From Clostridiales bacterium (GTDB lineage: Bacteria > Bacillota > Clostridia > Oscillospirales > Acutalibacteraceae), in contig JAGZMM010000003.1 in the NCBI GenBank assembly GCA_018364155.1, positions 248,001 through 312,000 on the forward strand: 64,000 nt of DNA. The letters run 5' to 3'. Made by a program: the position numbers and the translations under genes. Positions 27,164 through 36,036 of the stretch are shown here, piece by piece; positions within the stretch are counted from its first letter, which is position 1, and each line of letters starts with the position of its first letter. The notes under the pieces are model-generated. The model was not told the origin of the DNA and did no database searches. It saw only the letters and a program-made list of their open reading frames with translations.

Positions 27164-28381
27164 TTACCTTTTACCCCTATAAAAGTCAGCCGGTTCAATG
27201 GCACGCAGATTGGTGTGAATCTTCACATCATTGCCCCGATAGGTCTGCATAAAAAAGCGCGTGATCCGTTCGAGCACCCCCAGCCCATCTTCGTACCGGC
27301 TTAGCGGCAGCATCACCACCAACTGGGTGGAGCTGTAAGTGGAAACCACGTCGCCGCGCCTGAGCTGACTGCATACGCAGCTGCGCAAAACTGCCATCAC
27401 ACTCGGAATGGCACTGGAATCGGGAAGCTCGTCCTGGCTGTCCGTAAAGGTGAACAATGCAATATAGATGCTTTGACCGGTACGCAGGATCCAGCGCGCC
27501 AGCATCCGGTAAATATTCCGGAATACGTCATAGTCGCAGTAAAACGCGCCGGCACACTGACTCGTTTCCTGTAAATCTTTCTGGATCACGTGCAAATCCA
27601 TCTCCAGGTTATGTATTTTCCGGCGGATGGTCCGATAAAGCTGAACCGTCGCCTCCGACAATTCCACTCCCAGCTCATTATGAAACGCATCGCGCAGCCG
27701 TTCATAATGGGCGATCGCTTTGGATGGCTGCCCGGTTTTGTAGTAACCATATAAAAGGGCTTGGTTGATCTCTTCCGACAACGGATACAAAAGCACCGCT
27801 CTTTCACACGCCACCACAAGCTCTTCATACCGGTGAAGAGCCACCAGCAGCTCACAAAGGCTAAGGACGCATTCGTTATAAATCGTGGAATAATACGCGC
27901 TCTTGGATACCACCCAGTCCATATAAGAAGACTTGGGAAGAAATTCCCCCTCATAAAGGGCCACCGCCTCCTGGTAAAGCTGGACGCGCTCTTCCTTTGC
28001 CAGCTGTTCGTCTCCCGCCTGTTTCCAAAGTGCCTCGAATTCCGCCGTGTCCATCCGGCAGGGAATCAAAGTATTCCACACATAGGTGCTTCGTTCAAAC
28101 TGGATAAACGACACCGTTTCCCCCGGCGGCATCAGCTCATTAAGCTGCTTGCGTGCCCGGTACACCAAATTTTTCAGAGTTCCCAAGGGATTGGAGAACT
28201 CCTCGTCCCCCCAAAGCGCTTCCATCAGGTTTTCCTGGGAAACGTCTTTGCCGCGGTGTGCCAGCAAAAATTCGATCAACGCCCACACCTTTTTGGTCCG
28301 CCCGATATTTTCCGTAAGTTCCTTTTCCCCATACTGGATGGAAAAGCCGCCGAACATACGCACCTTCAGCTCTTTCTTCAT
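27164..28381 (-). CDS. BTAD/SARP-like transcriptional regulator with degenerate GGDEF-like C-terminus
   Basis: The 405-residue product begins with an OmpR-type winged helix (about 5-95, VRMFGGFSIQYGEKEL and NLVYRARKQLN), then a bacterial transcriptional activator (BTAD) domain of helical repeats (about 110-255, with ALLYGYYKTGQPSKAIAHYE). The last 130 residues look like a GGDEF fold: LRRGDVVSTYSSTQLVVMLP matches the strand and turn of diguanylate cyclases, but the GGDEF signature is replaced by SSTQL, so catalysis is unlikely. It may sense or bind a nucleotide, which is inference. It is a single gene; its targets are unknown. ATG with AAGGAG upstream. Confidence 0.85.
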   Translation of the reverse strand: MKKELKVRMFGGFSIQYGEKELTENIGRTKKVWALIEFLLAHRGKDVSQENLMEALWGDEEFSNPLGTLKNLVYRARKQLNELMPPGETVSFIQFERSTYVWNTLIPCRMDTAEFEALWKQAGDEQLAKEERVQLYQEAVALYEGEFLPKSSYMDWVVSKSAYYSTIYNECVLSLCELLVALHRYEELVVACERAVLLYPLSEEINQALLYGYYKTGQPSKAIAHYERLRDAFHNELGVELSEATVQLYRTIRRKIHNLEMDLHVIQKDLQETSQCAGAFYCDYDVFRNIYRMLARWILRTGQSIYIALFTFTDSQDELPDSSAIPSVMAVLRSCVCSQLRRGDVVSTYSSTQLVVMLPLSRYEDGLGVLERITRFFMQTYRGNDVKIHTNLRAIEPADFYRGKR

Positions 28382-28708
28382 GGTTTCTCCTTCCCTGTAT
28401 GGGATTGATCCGTTTGCTTTTTGAGCGGATGAAATTCCATTCTTTCCTTTCCCAATTCCCCCGCCTTGCGATTGTCTTGATTATACCATAGGAGTAAAAA
28501 AACACAAGGATTCTTTCACCTGCGTCTTTTTACTTTTATAGGAAATCTTGATCATTTTTCCAACCATTTTCATGATTCTTTGAAATCTTTTTACAGAAAA
28601 AACGCCGAAAGCTGTATCATCCGTTTGGTTGCGGCTTTTGCCCCGAAAAAGGCCCGGCCATTACCTTTGTGGGGAAAAGGCACTTTTTCAAACTCTTTTG
28701 CTACAAAA
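28382..28708. other. Intergenic stretch, no gene seen
   Basis: AT-rich sequence upstream of the BTAD regulator. It should contain that gene's promoter on the minus strand (an ATTATACC-like tract, read on the plus strand as GATTATACCATA, lies near 28480-28492), but no clear -35 was found. Open frames here have no family features. Confidence 0.4.
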
Positions 28709-28742
28709 GAAAACGGCGCCGCTTGATGCGGCGCCTGTTTTC
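28709..28742 (-). terminator. Probable terminator of the ech-hyp operon
   Basis: GAAAAC-GCGCCGC and GCGGCGC-GTTTTC form a strong GC-rich hairpin; on the minus strand it is followed by TTTTCTTTTG. It lies about 210 bases after the hypE stop. The stretch between holds no supported gene. Confidence 0.7.
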
Positions 28743-28955
28743 TATGAAAGAAGAAGGAGATGAAAATGAAAAAGCATGTGGTTTGTGGCTCTTGTTTTTC
28801 CCTGCGAGTATAGAATACCAAAGGGATGTGACAAAACTTTTCGATTCTCGTAAGCAAAGAGAAAACAAAACATGAATGGAATGTGTCTATGGCAAAAGAA
28901 TCCGCATCCAGCGGCTCGTTTTTATCGCATTCGCACGGTCTTTTCTCTTTCTTCT

Positions 28956-29942
28956 TTAACAAATCCGGGGCAGGCCCTCTCCGTAAAGCATGGGAATCCG
29001 CCTGACTCCTCCCAGCCTTGTGTTCATCCGTACCACGCCTTCACCGGGCCCTTCCACTCTTCCGATGATCGCCGCATGCTTACAGTACCTCGCCGCTCTC
29101 AGCGCCGCGAAAGCCCGGCTCTCATCCTGCTTTGCCACCGCCACTACAAACTTTCCTTCGTTTCCCATGGTAAGGGGGTCGAGACCCAGAATGCCGCAGA
29201 AGGCTTCTACTTCTTTCGACACCGGCAGCGCCTCTTCCTCCAATCGGATTTCATGGCCCGACTGCCGGGCCCACTCATTTAGCACCGTGGCAAGCCCGCC
29301 TCGGGTCACGTCTCGCATGGCCTTTACCTGCACACCCGCTTCGAAAAGGGCGGCAACCCCTTCGCATAAGGGGGCGCAGTCGCTGCAGATTTCATTCTCA
29401 ATCCCCATACGCGCGCTGAGGATGGCTGCATGATGATCCCCCAGCGTCCCCGACAATAGGAGCACATCTCCTTGCTGGCAATGGCGGGCGCCCAGCTCCC
29501 GGTCTGTAGGGAGAAAACCGACGCCAGCGGTGTTGATATAGACGCCGCCCTTACCTTCCACCACCTTGGTATCTCCAGCCACCACGCTCACACCGGCTTC
29601 CCGGGCGGTATCCGCCATAGAGGCGGCGATGCGCTCAAGCAGCTCAAGCTCCGCCCCTTCCTCTAGAATAAAACCGCAGGTCAGGTACTTGGGGGTTGCT
29701 CCGCTCATGAGCAGATCGTTGACCGTACCGCAGACCGAAAGACGGCCGATGTCCCCGCCGGGGAAAAAGAGGGGGGTGACCACAAAGCTGTCGGTGGTGA
29801 GGGCCAGACGGTTCGCACCCGGCACCGCCGCCGCATCCTCCATTTTCGCAAGAATCGGGTTTTGAAACCGGGACGCAAACACCTGCTCGATCAGGGCAGA
29901 GGTTTCCTGCCCGCCGCTTCCGTGGGCCATAGTAATTTTCAT
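28956..29942 (-). CDS. hypE: Hydrogenase maturation factor HypE
   Basis: HypE dehydrates the thiocarbamate on its own C-terminal cysteine to make the cyanide ligands of the [NiFe] centre, receiving the carbamoyl group from HypF. The 328-residue product starts at the ATG at 29942 (MKITMAHGSGGQETS), has the PurM-like ATP-binding folds with NDLLMSGATPKYL and DVTRGGLATVLNE, and ends in the essential PRIC tetrapeptide. It overlaps hypD by four bases and closes the operon. Confidence 0.96.
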   Translation of the reverse strand: MKITMAHGSGGQETSALIEQVFASRFQNPILAKMEDAAAVPGANRLALTTDSFVVTPLFFPGGDIGRLSVCGTVNDLLMSGATPKYLTCGFILEEGAELELLERIAASMADTAREAGVSVVAGDTKVVEGKGGVYINTAGVGFLPTDRELGARHCQQGDVLLLSGTLGDHHAAILSARMGIENEICSDCAPLCEGVAALFEAGVQVKAMRDVTRGGLATVLNEWARQSGHEIRLEEEALPVSKEVEAFCGILGLDPLTMGNEGKFVVAVAKQDESRAFAALRAARYCKHAAIIGRVEGPGEGVVRMNTRLGGVRRIPMLYGEGLPRIC

Positions 29943-30982
29943 CGGCTGATTCCTCCTTCTGCGCTCAAAAACGCGTGGTAGCAGCTCCCCTCGGTGGACA
30001 CCATACAGGCTCCCTGAGGCGTCGTGGGCGTACAGGCCTTCCCAAAAAGGGGGCAGCCCGCAGGTTCCAAGCGGCCCACCAGCACCTGCGCGCACCGGCA
30101 GGCCCGGTTCGCCTCCCGGTCCTCCATAAGCCCCCCGCTCCCCGCGTCGAACCGCTCGTACGCCTCCTTCAGCTTGAGTCCGGAGTCTTTTATGATCCCG
30201 ATGCCCCGCCAGGCCGCGTCACAGGGGGCAAAGCATTCCTCCACCGCTTCCCAGGCCTGGCGGTTCCCGTCCCGGGTCACCACCGAAGGGTACAGGTTTC
30301 GAACCGTTCCCTTTCCTCTGCTTTTGGTAAGCCCGTACAGAGCGGCAAGAATGGATTCCCCGGAGAACCCGGCCACTGCGAAGGGAAGCCGGTAACGCTG
30401 TGCCAGAGGCTCAAAAATGCGGCTGCCGGTGACTACACTCACATGCCCAGGGGCCAGAAAGCCGTCCACCTGTCCCTGCTGGCAGACCCAATCGATCACC
30501 GGAGGCATGGTTTTCAAAGAGGTAAGCAGGCGGATATTATCGATTCTCTGCTCTCTCGCCCGCTTTAAAAGCAGGGCATACACCGGGGCGGTGGTTTCAA
30601 ACCCCACCGCTGCAAAAACAAAGGTCAGATCCGGGTTTTTCCTTGCCAGGTCCAAAACCTCCATGGGAGAATACACCATCTGCACCCGGCCGCCCTCGGC
30701 CTTTCCGTCGGAAAGGCTTCCTCTGCTTCCCGGAACCCGCAGCAGGTCCCCAAAGGAAACCACCACCGTGTCCGGTTCTTTCGAGAGGGCGATGAGCCGG
30801 TCGAGATACGCGGTCACGGTGACGCAGACCGGGCAGCCGGGACCCGATACCAGGCGGATGGTTTCCGGCAGAAGGCTTCGAATGCCGTTTTTGGCGATGG
30901 CGGCGGTATGGGTGCCGCACACCTCCATAAACTGCACCGGCGGGCCGTCGTACTGCCGGATGGCGGTTACTAAGTCGGTCAT
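29939..30982 (-). CDS. hypD: Hydrogenase maturation factor HypD
   Basis: HypD, an iron-sulfur protein, forms with HypC the scaffold on which the Fe(CN)2CO group is built. The 347-residue product has CGTHT (Cys22), GPGCPVC (Cys50, Cys53), the GFETTAP block and the C-terminal cysteines that hold the [4Fe-4S] cluster (CRCAQVLVG, CPLFGKAC). Its ATG overlaps the hypC stop region. Confidence 0.96.
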   Translation of the reverse strand: MTDLVTAIRQYDGPPVQFMEVCGTHTAAIAKNGIRSLLPETIRLVSGPGCPVCVTVTAYLDRLIALSKEPDTVVVSFGDLLRVPGSRGSLSDGKAEGGRVQMVYSPMEVLDLARKNPDLTFVFAAVGFETTAPVYALLLKRAREQRIDNIRLLTSLKTMPPVIDWVCQQGQVDGFLAPGHVSVVTGSRIFEPLAQRYRLPFAVAGFSGESILAALYGLTKSRGKGTVRNLYPSVVTRDGNRQAWEAVEECFAPCDAAWRGIGIIKDSGLKLKEAYERFDAGSGGLMEDREANRACRCAQVLVGRLEPAGCPLFGKACTPTTPQGACMVSTEGSCYHAFLSAEGGISR

Positions 30983-31191
30983 AGCGCCTCCAGCTCCGAG
31001 AACAGGTCGGTGAGGCTGTCCCCTTCTTCTTTAGAAAGCACCTGCAAAATACAGCCCGCGTGCACCAGCACATAATCCCCAGGCTTTGCCTTTACAAGGC
31101 CCGCCTCCGCCTGAACCCGGTTGCCGTTAAAGTCCACCGTGGCCCTGGTCCCTTCCAGTTTGATTACCTTGCCCGGCAATGCCACACACAT
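30979..31191 (-). CDS. hypC: Hydrogenase maturation chaperone HypC
   Basis: HypC chaperones the hydrogenase large subunit and carries the iron ligand group. The start is set at 31191, because HypC proteins begin MC and Cys2 is essential: the product reads MCVALPGKVIKLEG. An upstream in-frame ATG gives MRS before it. GGAGG lies 9 bases before. 70 residues, overlapping hypD by four bases; the ribosome site overlaps the hypF stop. Confidence 0.95.
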   Translation of the reverse strand: MCVALPGKVIKLEGTRATVDFNGNRVQAEAGLVKAKPGDYVLVHAGCILQVLSKEEGDSLTDLFSELEAL

Positions 31192-31196
31192 GCTTC

Positions 31197-33461
31197 TCAT
31201 CCTCCGCCTTTCTTTTGCATGAATACACCTAAGTACGCCTGGCCCAGAGCCAGCGAGCCGTCGTTTACTGGTGTTTTCTCGTTAAGATAAACCGAAAACC
31301 CATCCGCTTGCAGCCGGTCAAGGCATTCAATCAGCAGCAGCCGGTTGAAAAATACCCCGCCGCACAAGGCCACCTTGTTTTCTCCCGTCTCGGCCCGGAT
31401 CTGGCGGCAGACGTTTGCCACCATCTGCGCCGCCGCTTCGTGAAACCCCAGCGCCAGGGCGCCCGGGTTTGCCCCTTCATCAGAATACCGTCCAAGCTGG
31501 GAAAACAACTGCGCCTGCCCGATCTGGAGGATTCCATTTCGTTTGAAAAGCGGGAAGGATAGAGGCACGGGAGCAATGCCCGCTTCTTTCGCAGCAGTTG
31601 CCGCATGTTCCAGCGCCTGCGCGCATTCTCCTTCGTACCGGTTTCGCTTGCCCAGCCCCAACCGGGCGCTGATCCCGTCAAACAGACGGCCCATGCTCGA
31701 ATACGCGGCTACGTTTATCTTCGCCTCAACCGCCCGGCGCACCAGAGGAAACCTTTCATCCTCGCATTCCTCTCCCGCCGCCAGACGGTAGCACAGGCCG
31801 GTCAAAGACGCGTCCTTCGCCGCCTGGTCCCCGCCGCAGATGGGCAGGTAGGCCAGGTGCGCCATACGCGTCATCCGCTCCTCCTCGCAAAGCAGGAACT
31901 CCCCGCCCCACACGGCCCCGTCCATTCCATAGCCGGTGCCGTCAAAGGCAACGCCGATACAACGGCCAAGCCCGTGCTCGGCCATCACCGACGCCACATG
32001 TGCGTGGTGATGCTGCACCTGAAGGAAGGGAATGCCCCGTTTTTTAGCCAGCGCCTGGGCCAGACGGACGCAATGGTAGCCGGGATGCCGGTCACAAATT
32101 ACAGCGCACGGATGGATGCGAAAAATCCGTTCCATCCGTGCAAGGGTTTGTTCAAACAAGGTCTGGGTTTCTTCGTCATCCAAGTCCCCCAAGTGCTGGC
32201 TGAGATAGAGGGAACCTTCGTGCAAAAGGCCGAAGCAACCCTTCAGATCCCCGCCCATGGCCAGCAGATCCGCTTTTGTTTTGACCGGCAGCGTCACCGG
32301 CAAAGGAACGTATCCCCTCGCTCTTCGGCTAAGCTGCGCCTTTCCTTTGACCACCCGGGCAACCGAGTCGTCCAACGGGGTGAGAATCTCCCGGTTGTGG
32401 GATAGAACCCCGTCCACCAGCCCATTTGGCAGCAAGAGCGCCTCCTCATCCCGAAACACCATGGGCTGTCCGCTCCGATTGGCGCTGGTGGCCACCAATG
32501 GGCCGCATTCGTCCAGAAGCAGCTGCTGCAAGGGCGTGCAGGGCAAAAAGGCGCCTAGCTCCCGGCTTGTCCCCGCCACTGCCCGGCAGAAGGGATCCTT
32601 CTCCTTTTGAAGCAGGACAATGGGCCGGGCCGGAGAACCAAGCAGCTCTTCCTCCGCGGGGCTGACCGGGCAATGAGCCCGGATTGCGGCCATGTCCGGG
32701 TAAAGGACCGCAAAGGGCTTCCCTTCCCGGCCTTTGGCCTTTCGCAGGCGGCAAACCGCCTCCTCGTCATAGGGCGAGCAGCAAAGCTGGTATCCCGCCA
32801 GTCCCTTCACGGCCACCACTCCGCCCGCTTTCAAAACCCGGACCGCCTGCTTCACGGCTTCGTCTCCCTGCTCAACGCGACGCTTTTTTCCGTCTATCCA
32901 GGTAAACGCCACCTGAGGGCCGCAATCCAGACAGGAAATGGTCTGGGCGTGCCGCCGCCTACCGTCCCCCTGATACTCGGCCTTACAAGCCGGGCACATG
33001 GCAAAGGCGTCCATGGTAGTGGTTTCCCGGTCATAGGGAATGTCCTTTAAAATGCTGTACCGGGGTCCGCAGGAGACACAGCTGATGAGAGGATACCGGT
33101 AGCGGCGGTTTTGGGGGTCTCTAAGCTCCCGCAGGCAAGCGTCACATACCGGCAGGTCTGGCGGCAGCACCGGGACGGCATGGTCGCCGTCCTCGCTTGA
33201 AACGATGGAAAACCCGTCGAATGCCTCCTCCTCTGCAGGCGAAACCTGCACGTCGGCTACCACCGCGCCCGGCGGCGCAACGCAAGAGAGGCGGTGGACC
33301 AATGCATCCATCGCCTCTTTCGAACCATTGACGACGATGGTGACCACCCCGCCGTTGTTGCGCACCGTTCCCGTCAAGGAAAGGGCGGATGCCTGGCGGG
33401 CTACAAAGGGACGAAATCCCACCCCCTGCACCACGCCCCGCACGGTCACCGTCCAGGTCAT
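31197..33461 (-). CDS. hypF: Carbamoyltransferase HypF
   Basis: HypF uses carbamoyl phosphate and ATP to supply the cyanide precursor to HypE. The 754-residue product has an N-terminal acylphosphatase domain (VQGVGFRPFVARQA, 1-90), zinc fingers with CDACLREL, CVSCGPRYSI, CPACKAEY and CLDCGPQ (about 105-185), a YrdC-like domain (200-370) and a Kae1-like carbamoyltransferase domain with QHHHAHVASVMAEHG and AFDGTGYG. The length is normal. It overlaps hypA by four bases. Confidence 0.97.
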   Translation of the reverse strand: MTWTVTVRGVVQGVGFRPFVARQASALSLTGTVRNNGGVVTIVVNGSKEAMDALVHRLSCVAPPGAVVADVQVSPAEEEAFDGFSIVSSEDGDHAVPVLPPDLPVCDACLRELRDPQNRRYRYPLISCVSCGPRYSILKDIPYDRETTTMDAFAMCPACKAEYQGDGRRRHAQTISCLDCGPQVAFTWIDGKKRRVEQGDEAVKQAVRVLKAGGVVAVKGLAGYQLCCSPYDEEAVCRLRKAKGREGKPFAVLYPDMAAIRAHCPVSPAEEELLGSPARPIVLLQKEKDPFCRAVAGTSRELGAFLPCTPLQQLLLDECGPLVATSANRSGQPMVFRDEEALLLPNGLVDGVLSHNREILTPLDDSVARVVKGKAQLSRRARGYVPLPVTLPVKTKADLLAMGGDLKGCFGLLHEGSLYLSQHLGDLDDEETQTLFEQTLARMERIFRIHPCAVICDRHPGYHCVRLAQALAKKRGIPFLQVQHHHAHVASVMAEHGLGRCIGVAFDGTGYGMDGAVWGGEFLLCEEERMTRMAHLAYLPICGGDQAAKDASLTGLCYRLAAGEECEDERFPLVRRAVEAKINVAAYSSMGRLFDGISARLGLGKRNRYEGECAQALEHAATAAKEAGIAPVPLSFPLFKRNGILQIGQAQLFSQLGRYSDEGANPGALALGFHEAAAQMVANVCRQIRAETGENKVALCGGVFFNRLLLIECLDRLQADGFSVYLNEKTPVNDGSLALGQAYLGVFMQKKGGG

Positions 33462-33799
33462 AGCAGCTCGGCGCTCTTGATCTCGATCTGGGTGCCCACA
33501 TCGGTAGGCTCCCCTTCCACGCCGCAGTCCGGGCAGGTTAAGTGCATGGGTTTGCGCTCAAAAAGCTTGCCGCACTGGGGGCACTTGAGCTTCGCCTTCA
33601 CGTGCTCAACGCAGATTTGGGCGCCTTCACAAACAGTACCCGCGGACACTTCGTCAAAGTACATGCGGATGCTCTCTTCCGAATAGCCGCAGCTATCCCC
33701 CATCACCAGGGTGATCTTCGTGACCTTGCGCTTGCCCTGCTTGCTTGCCTGGGCCACGCCGTAGTTTACCATATCCACGGCCTTATGATAATCGTGCAT
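33458..33799 (-). CDS. hypA: Hydrogenase nickel incorporation protein HypA
   Basis: HypA delivers nickel to the large subunit. The 113-residue product starts MHDYHKAVDM, where His2 binds nickel; position 3 is Asp rather than the common Glu. Zinc-binding cysteines are at 73, 76, 89 and 92 (CPQC, CPDC). Its usual GTPase partner HypB is not encoded in the cluster. It begins 57 bases after echF. Confidence 0.94.
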   Translation of the reverse strand: MHDYHKAVDMVNYGVAQASKQGKRKVTKITLVMGDSCGYSEESIRMYFDEVSAGTVCEGAQICVEHVKAKLKCPQCGKLFERKPMHLTCPDCGVEGEPTDVGTQIEIKSAELL

Positions 33800-33856
33800 G
33801 GATTTTGTGCCTCCTATTCGTAGTAATTCGACAAAACATTACAATATGTATTCCTA

Positions 33857-34240
33857 TTATTCCGATTTTGCAGCGGTTGCCGGCGGTTCCTTGGGCAGTT
33901 CGGGGGGCTTTTCCACCGTATCCACCCGTTTGTGCGCGTCCGGCTGTGGGTAGCTTCGCTCCATATGCAGGCACTTCTTCGGGCAGTTTTCCACGCAACT
34001 GTTGCACTGGATGCAGCCGAAGCGCTCGATGCTCCAGGTCCGCGCCGCCCGGTCCACCTGAATGGCTCCCGCCGGGCACTTGCGCATACACATGCCGCAT
34101 AGGATGCAGGCATCCATGTCGATGGCCACCTGGCCCCGGGTACGCGCGGGATAGTCCCTGGGCTGGGCCGGGTAAGGCCGGGTGACAGGCTTTGAAAACA
34201 GGTTTTTCAGCGCCACCCGGGTAAAATTCATCATGTTCAT
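33857..34240 (-). CDS. echF: Ech-type hydrogenase ferredoxin subunit EchF
   Basis: EchF relays electrons from ferredoxin to the small subunit. The 127-residue product has two [4Fe-4S] motifs, CILCGMCMRKC (45-55) and CIQCNSCVENC (76-86), as in NuoI. The C-terminal tail after residue 95 is proline-rich and not conserved. It lies between echE and hypA, on the cytoplasmic face of the complex. Confidence 0.93.
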   Translation of the reverse strand: MNMMNFTRVALKNLFSKPVTRPYPAQPRDYPARTRGQVAIDMDACILCGMCMRKCPAGAIQVDRAARTWSIERFGCIQCNSCVENCPKKCLHMERSYPQPDAHKRVDTVEKPPELPKEPPATAAKSE

Positions 34241-34262
34241 CCCAATCTCCCCTTTCCTGCGG

Positions 34263-35348
34263 TTACCGCTCGGTGCAGCTGATGCACGGGTCGATGGTCA
34301 GAATCAAAATCGGCACGTCCGCCAGCTGGCAGCCTTTGAGGGTTTCGAGCATGGCGGGCAGGTTTGCAAAGGTAGGGGTGCGCACCCGCACCCGGTCTAA
34401 AAACTTGGTACCGTTTGCCTTGACATAATAGACGGCTTCTCCCCTAGGCTGCTCCACCCGCATGAAATGCTCCCCGTCCGGGAACCCCTTCACCGGTACG
34501 GCGATCTCTCCGCCGGGGATTTTCGCCGCCGCCTGGCGGATGAGGTCAAAACTCTGGAAGATTTCTTTGATACGCACCTGGGTGCGGGCGTAGCAGTCGC
34601 CCACGTCGCTGGTAATGGGTGTAAAGTCCAGGTCCGGGTAAGCGGCGTAGCCCAGCTTGCGGGTGTCCCGGTCAATCCCGGAGGCCCGCATAAAGGGCCC
34701 GACCGCACCGAAATCATGGGCCTGCTGCTTGGTTAAAAAACCGACTCCCTGCAAACGGCTGTTGACCGCGTAGTCGTTCAAAAACGTCTTTGAAAGGATG
34801 TGCAGCTCCTTCTCCATGTCGTCAAACAACGCCACAAAGCTTTTGAGCATGTCCGCGTCCATGTCCTTACGGACGCCGCCGATCTTGTTGACCGAGAAGA
34901 TGACCCGGCCACCGGTGGACACCTCAAACATATCGAGAATCTTTTCTCTCAGCCGCCAGCTCTGCATAAACAGGCTTTCAAATCCGAACGCGTCCGCTAA
35001 AAGCCCCAGCCACAAAAGATGGCTGTGGATACGGGACATTTCGCACCAAATGGTGCGCAGGTAATGGGCCCTCTGGGGAACCTCCACCTTCATAATCCGC
35101 TCCACCGCCTCGCAGTAGCCCATGCCGTGCATGAAGCTGCAAATGCCGCAGATGCGCTCAGCCACGTACACATATTCGTGAAAATCCTTCTTTTCCACCA
35201 ACTTTTCCAGGCCCCGGTGGACAAAGCCGATGGAGGGAACGGCCTCCACCACCTTTTCGTCCTCCAGCACCAGATCCAGATGGATGGGCTCAGGCAGCAC
35301 CGGATGCTGGGGACCGAAGGGCACTACACTTCGCGTCGCCACGTTCAA
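34263..35348 (-). CDS. echE: [NiFe] hydrogenase large subunit EchE
   Basis: The catalytic subunit of a membrane-bound group 4 hydrogenase. The 361-residue product has the L1 motif RICGIC (Cys67, Cys70) and the L2 motif DPCISC (Cys355, Cys358), so all four nickel ligands are present and this is not a NuoD-type relic. The protein ends at CTER, three residues after the last nickel ligand, so there is no C-terminal extension for a maturation protease to remove. It lies between echD and echF. Confidence 0.96.
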   Translation of the reverse strand: MNVATRSVVPFGPQHPVLPEPIHLDLVLEDEKVVEAVPSIGFVHRGLEKLVEKKDFHEYVYVAERICGICSFMHGMGYCEAVERIMKVEVPQRAHYLRTIWCEMSRIHSHLLWLGLLADAFGFESLFMQSWRLREKILDMFEVSTGGRVIFSVNKIGGVRKDMDADMLKSFVALFDDMEKELHILSKTFLNDYAVNSRLQGVGFLTKQQAHDFGAVGPFMRASGIDRDTRKLGYAAYPDLDFTPITSDVGDCYARTQVRIKEIFQSFDLIRQAAAKIPGGEIAVPVKGFPDGEHFMRVEQPRGEAVYYVKANGTKFLDRVRVRTPTFANLPAMLETLKGCQLADVPILILTIDPCISCTER

Positions 35349-35355
35349 CGCCTCC

Positions 35356-35568
35356 TTATTTGAAGGGCGTTTGCTGCTCGATGCGATACAGCTTGCCCTT
35401 GTAGTCGGGTGAAATCAACTGAATGGGAACTCCAAACAGGTCGGTAATTTCGTTTTCATAGAGAAACGCAGGCTCATAAATATTACTGATGCTCATAATT
35501 TGCGCATGCGGACCGACAATAAGACGCAGGTGCGCCATCTCATAGCCTCTGCCGAAGGAATAGGTCAG
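35356..35568 (-). CDS. echD: EchD, NuoC-like 30 kDa-type subunit, apparent CTG start
   Basis: Matches the C-terminal half of NuoC/EchD proteins (SISNIYEPAFLYENEITDLF). The nearest ATG (35538, MAHLRLIV) has no ribosome site. Upstream the frame stays open and reads LTYSFGRGYE, which fits the family. A CTG at 35566-35568 lies 7 bases after a perfect AAAGGAGG, and no ATG, GTG or TTG exists between. I therefore propose a CTG start and a 70-residue protein. It overlaps the end of echC by four bases (CTGA). If CTG is wrong, the 60-residue form from 35538 remains. The protein is shorter than usual EchD. Confidence 0.75.
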   Translation of the reverse strand: MTYSFGRGYEMAHLRLIVGPHAQIMSISNIYEPAFLYENEITDLFGVPIQLISPDYKGKLYRIEQQTPFK

Positions 35569-36023
35569 CTCGCTGCCTCCTTTGGGTCCGGCGCCGGCTG
35601 CTCGGCCGCCGTCTTTCGTTTCTGGTCCAACAGGGCCACCGCCTTGACCACCCCGTCCATAATAGCCTCCGGGCGGGCGGCGCAGCCGGGAACATAAATG
35701 TCCACCGGCAGCACGGTGTCCACCCCGCCTTGGATGTTATAGCATTCCTTAAAGATGCCGCCGTTGCAGGCGCAAATGCCCACCGCCACCACGACCTTGG
35801 GATTTGGCATTTGATTATAGATCTGCCGGACCACCTGGGCGTTCTGGTGGTTGATACCGCCGGTGATCAAAAAGATATCCGCGTGCTTGGGGTTGCCGGT
35901 ATTGATGACGCCGAACCGCTCCACGTCGTACACCGGCGTCAGGCAGGCGAGCACCTCGATGTCGCAGCCGTTGCAGCTGGAGCCGTCGTAATGGAGCAGC
36001 CACGGGGATTTGGATACGTTCAT
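35565..36023 (-). CDS. echC: [NiFe] hydrogenase small subunit EchC
   Basis: Holds the proximal [4Fe-4S] cluster next to the nickel site, as NuoB does in complex I. The 152-residue product has the ligands Cys17 and Cys20 (SSCNGCD), Cys84 or Cys86 (GICAC) and Cys114 (VPGCAARPEA). The C-terminal tail is alanine and proline rich. ATG start; it is followed by echD with a four-base overlap. Confidence 0.95.
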   Translation of the reverse strand: MNVSKSPWLLHYDGSSCNGCDIEVLACLTPVYDVERFGVINTGNPKHADIFLITGGINHQNAQVVRQIYNQMPNPKVVVAVGICACNGGIFKECYNIQGGVDTVLPVDIYVPGCAARPEAIMDGVVKAVALLDQKRKTAAEQPAPDPKEAAS

Positions 36024-36036
36024 GCGCTCTCCCCCT

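Noticed and set aside
28591..28962. 123-codon minus-strand open frame after hypE
   Set aside because: It overlaps the operon terminator, is low in complexity (Phe/Lys rich) and has no family features.
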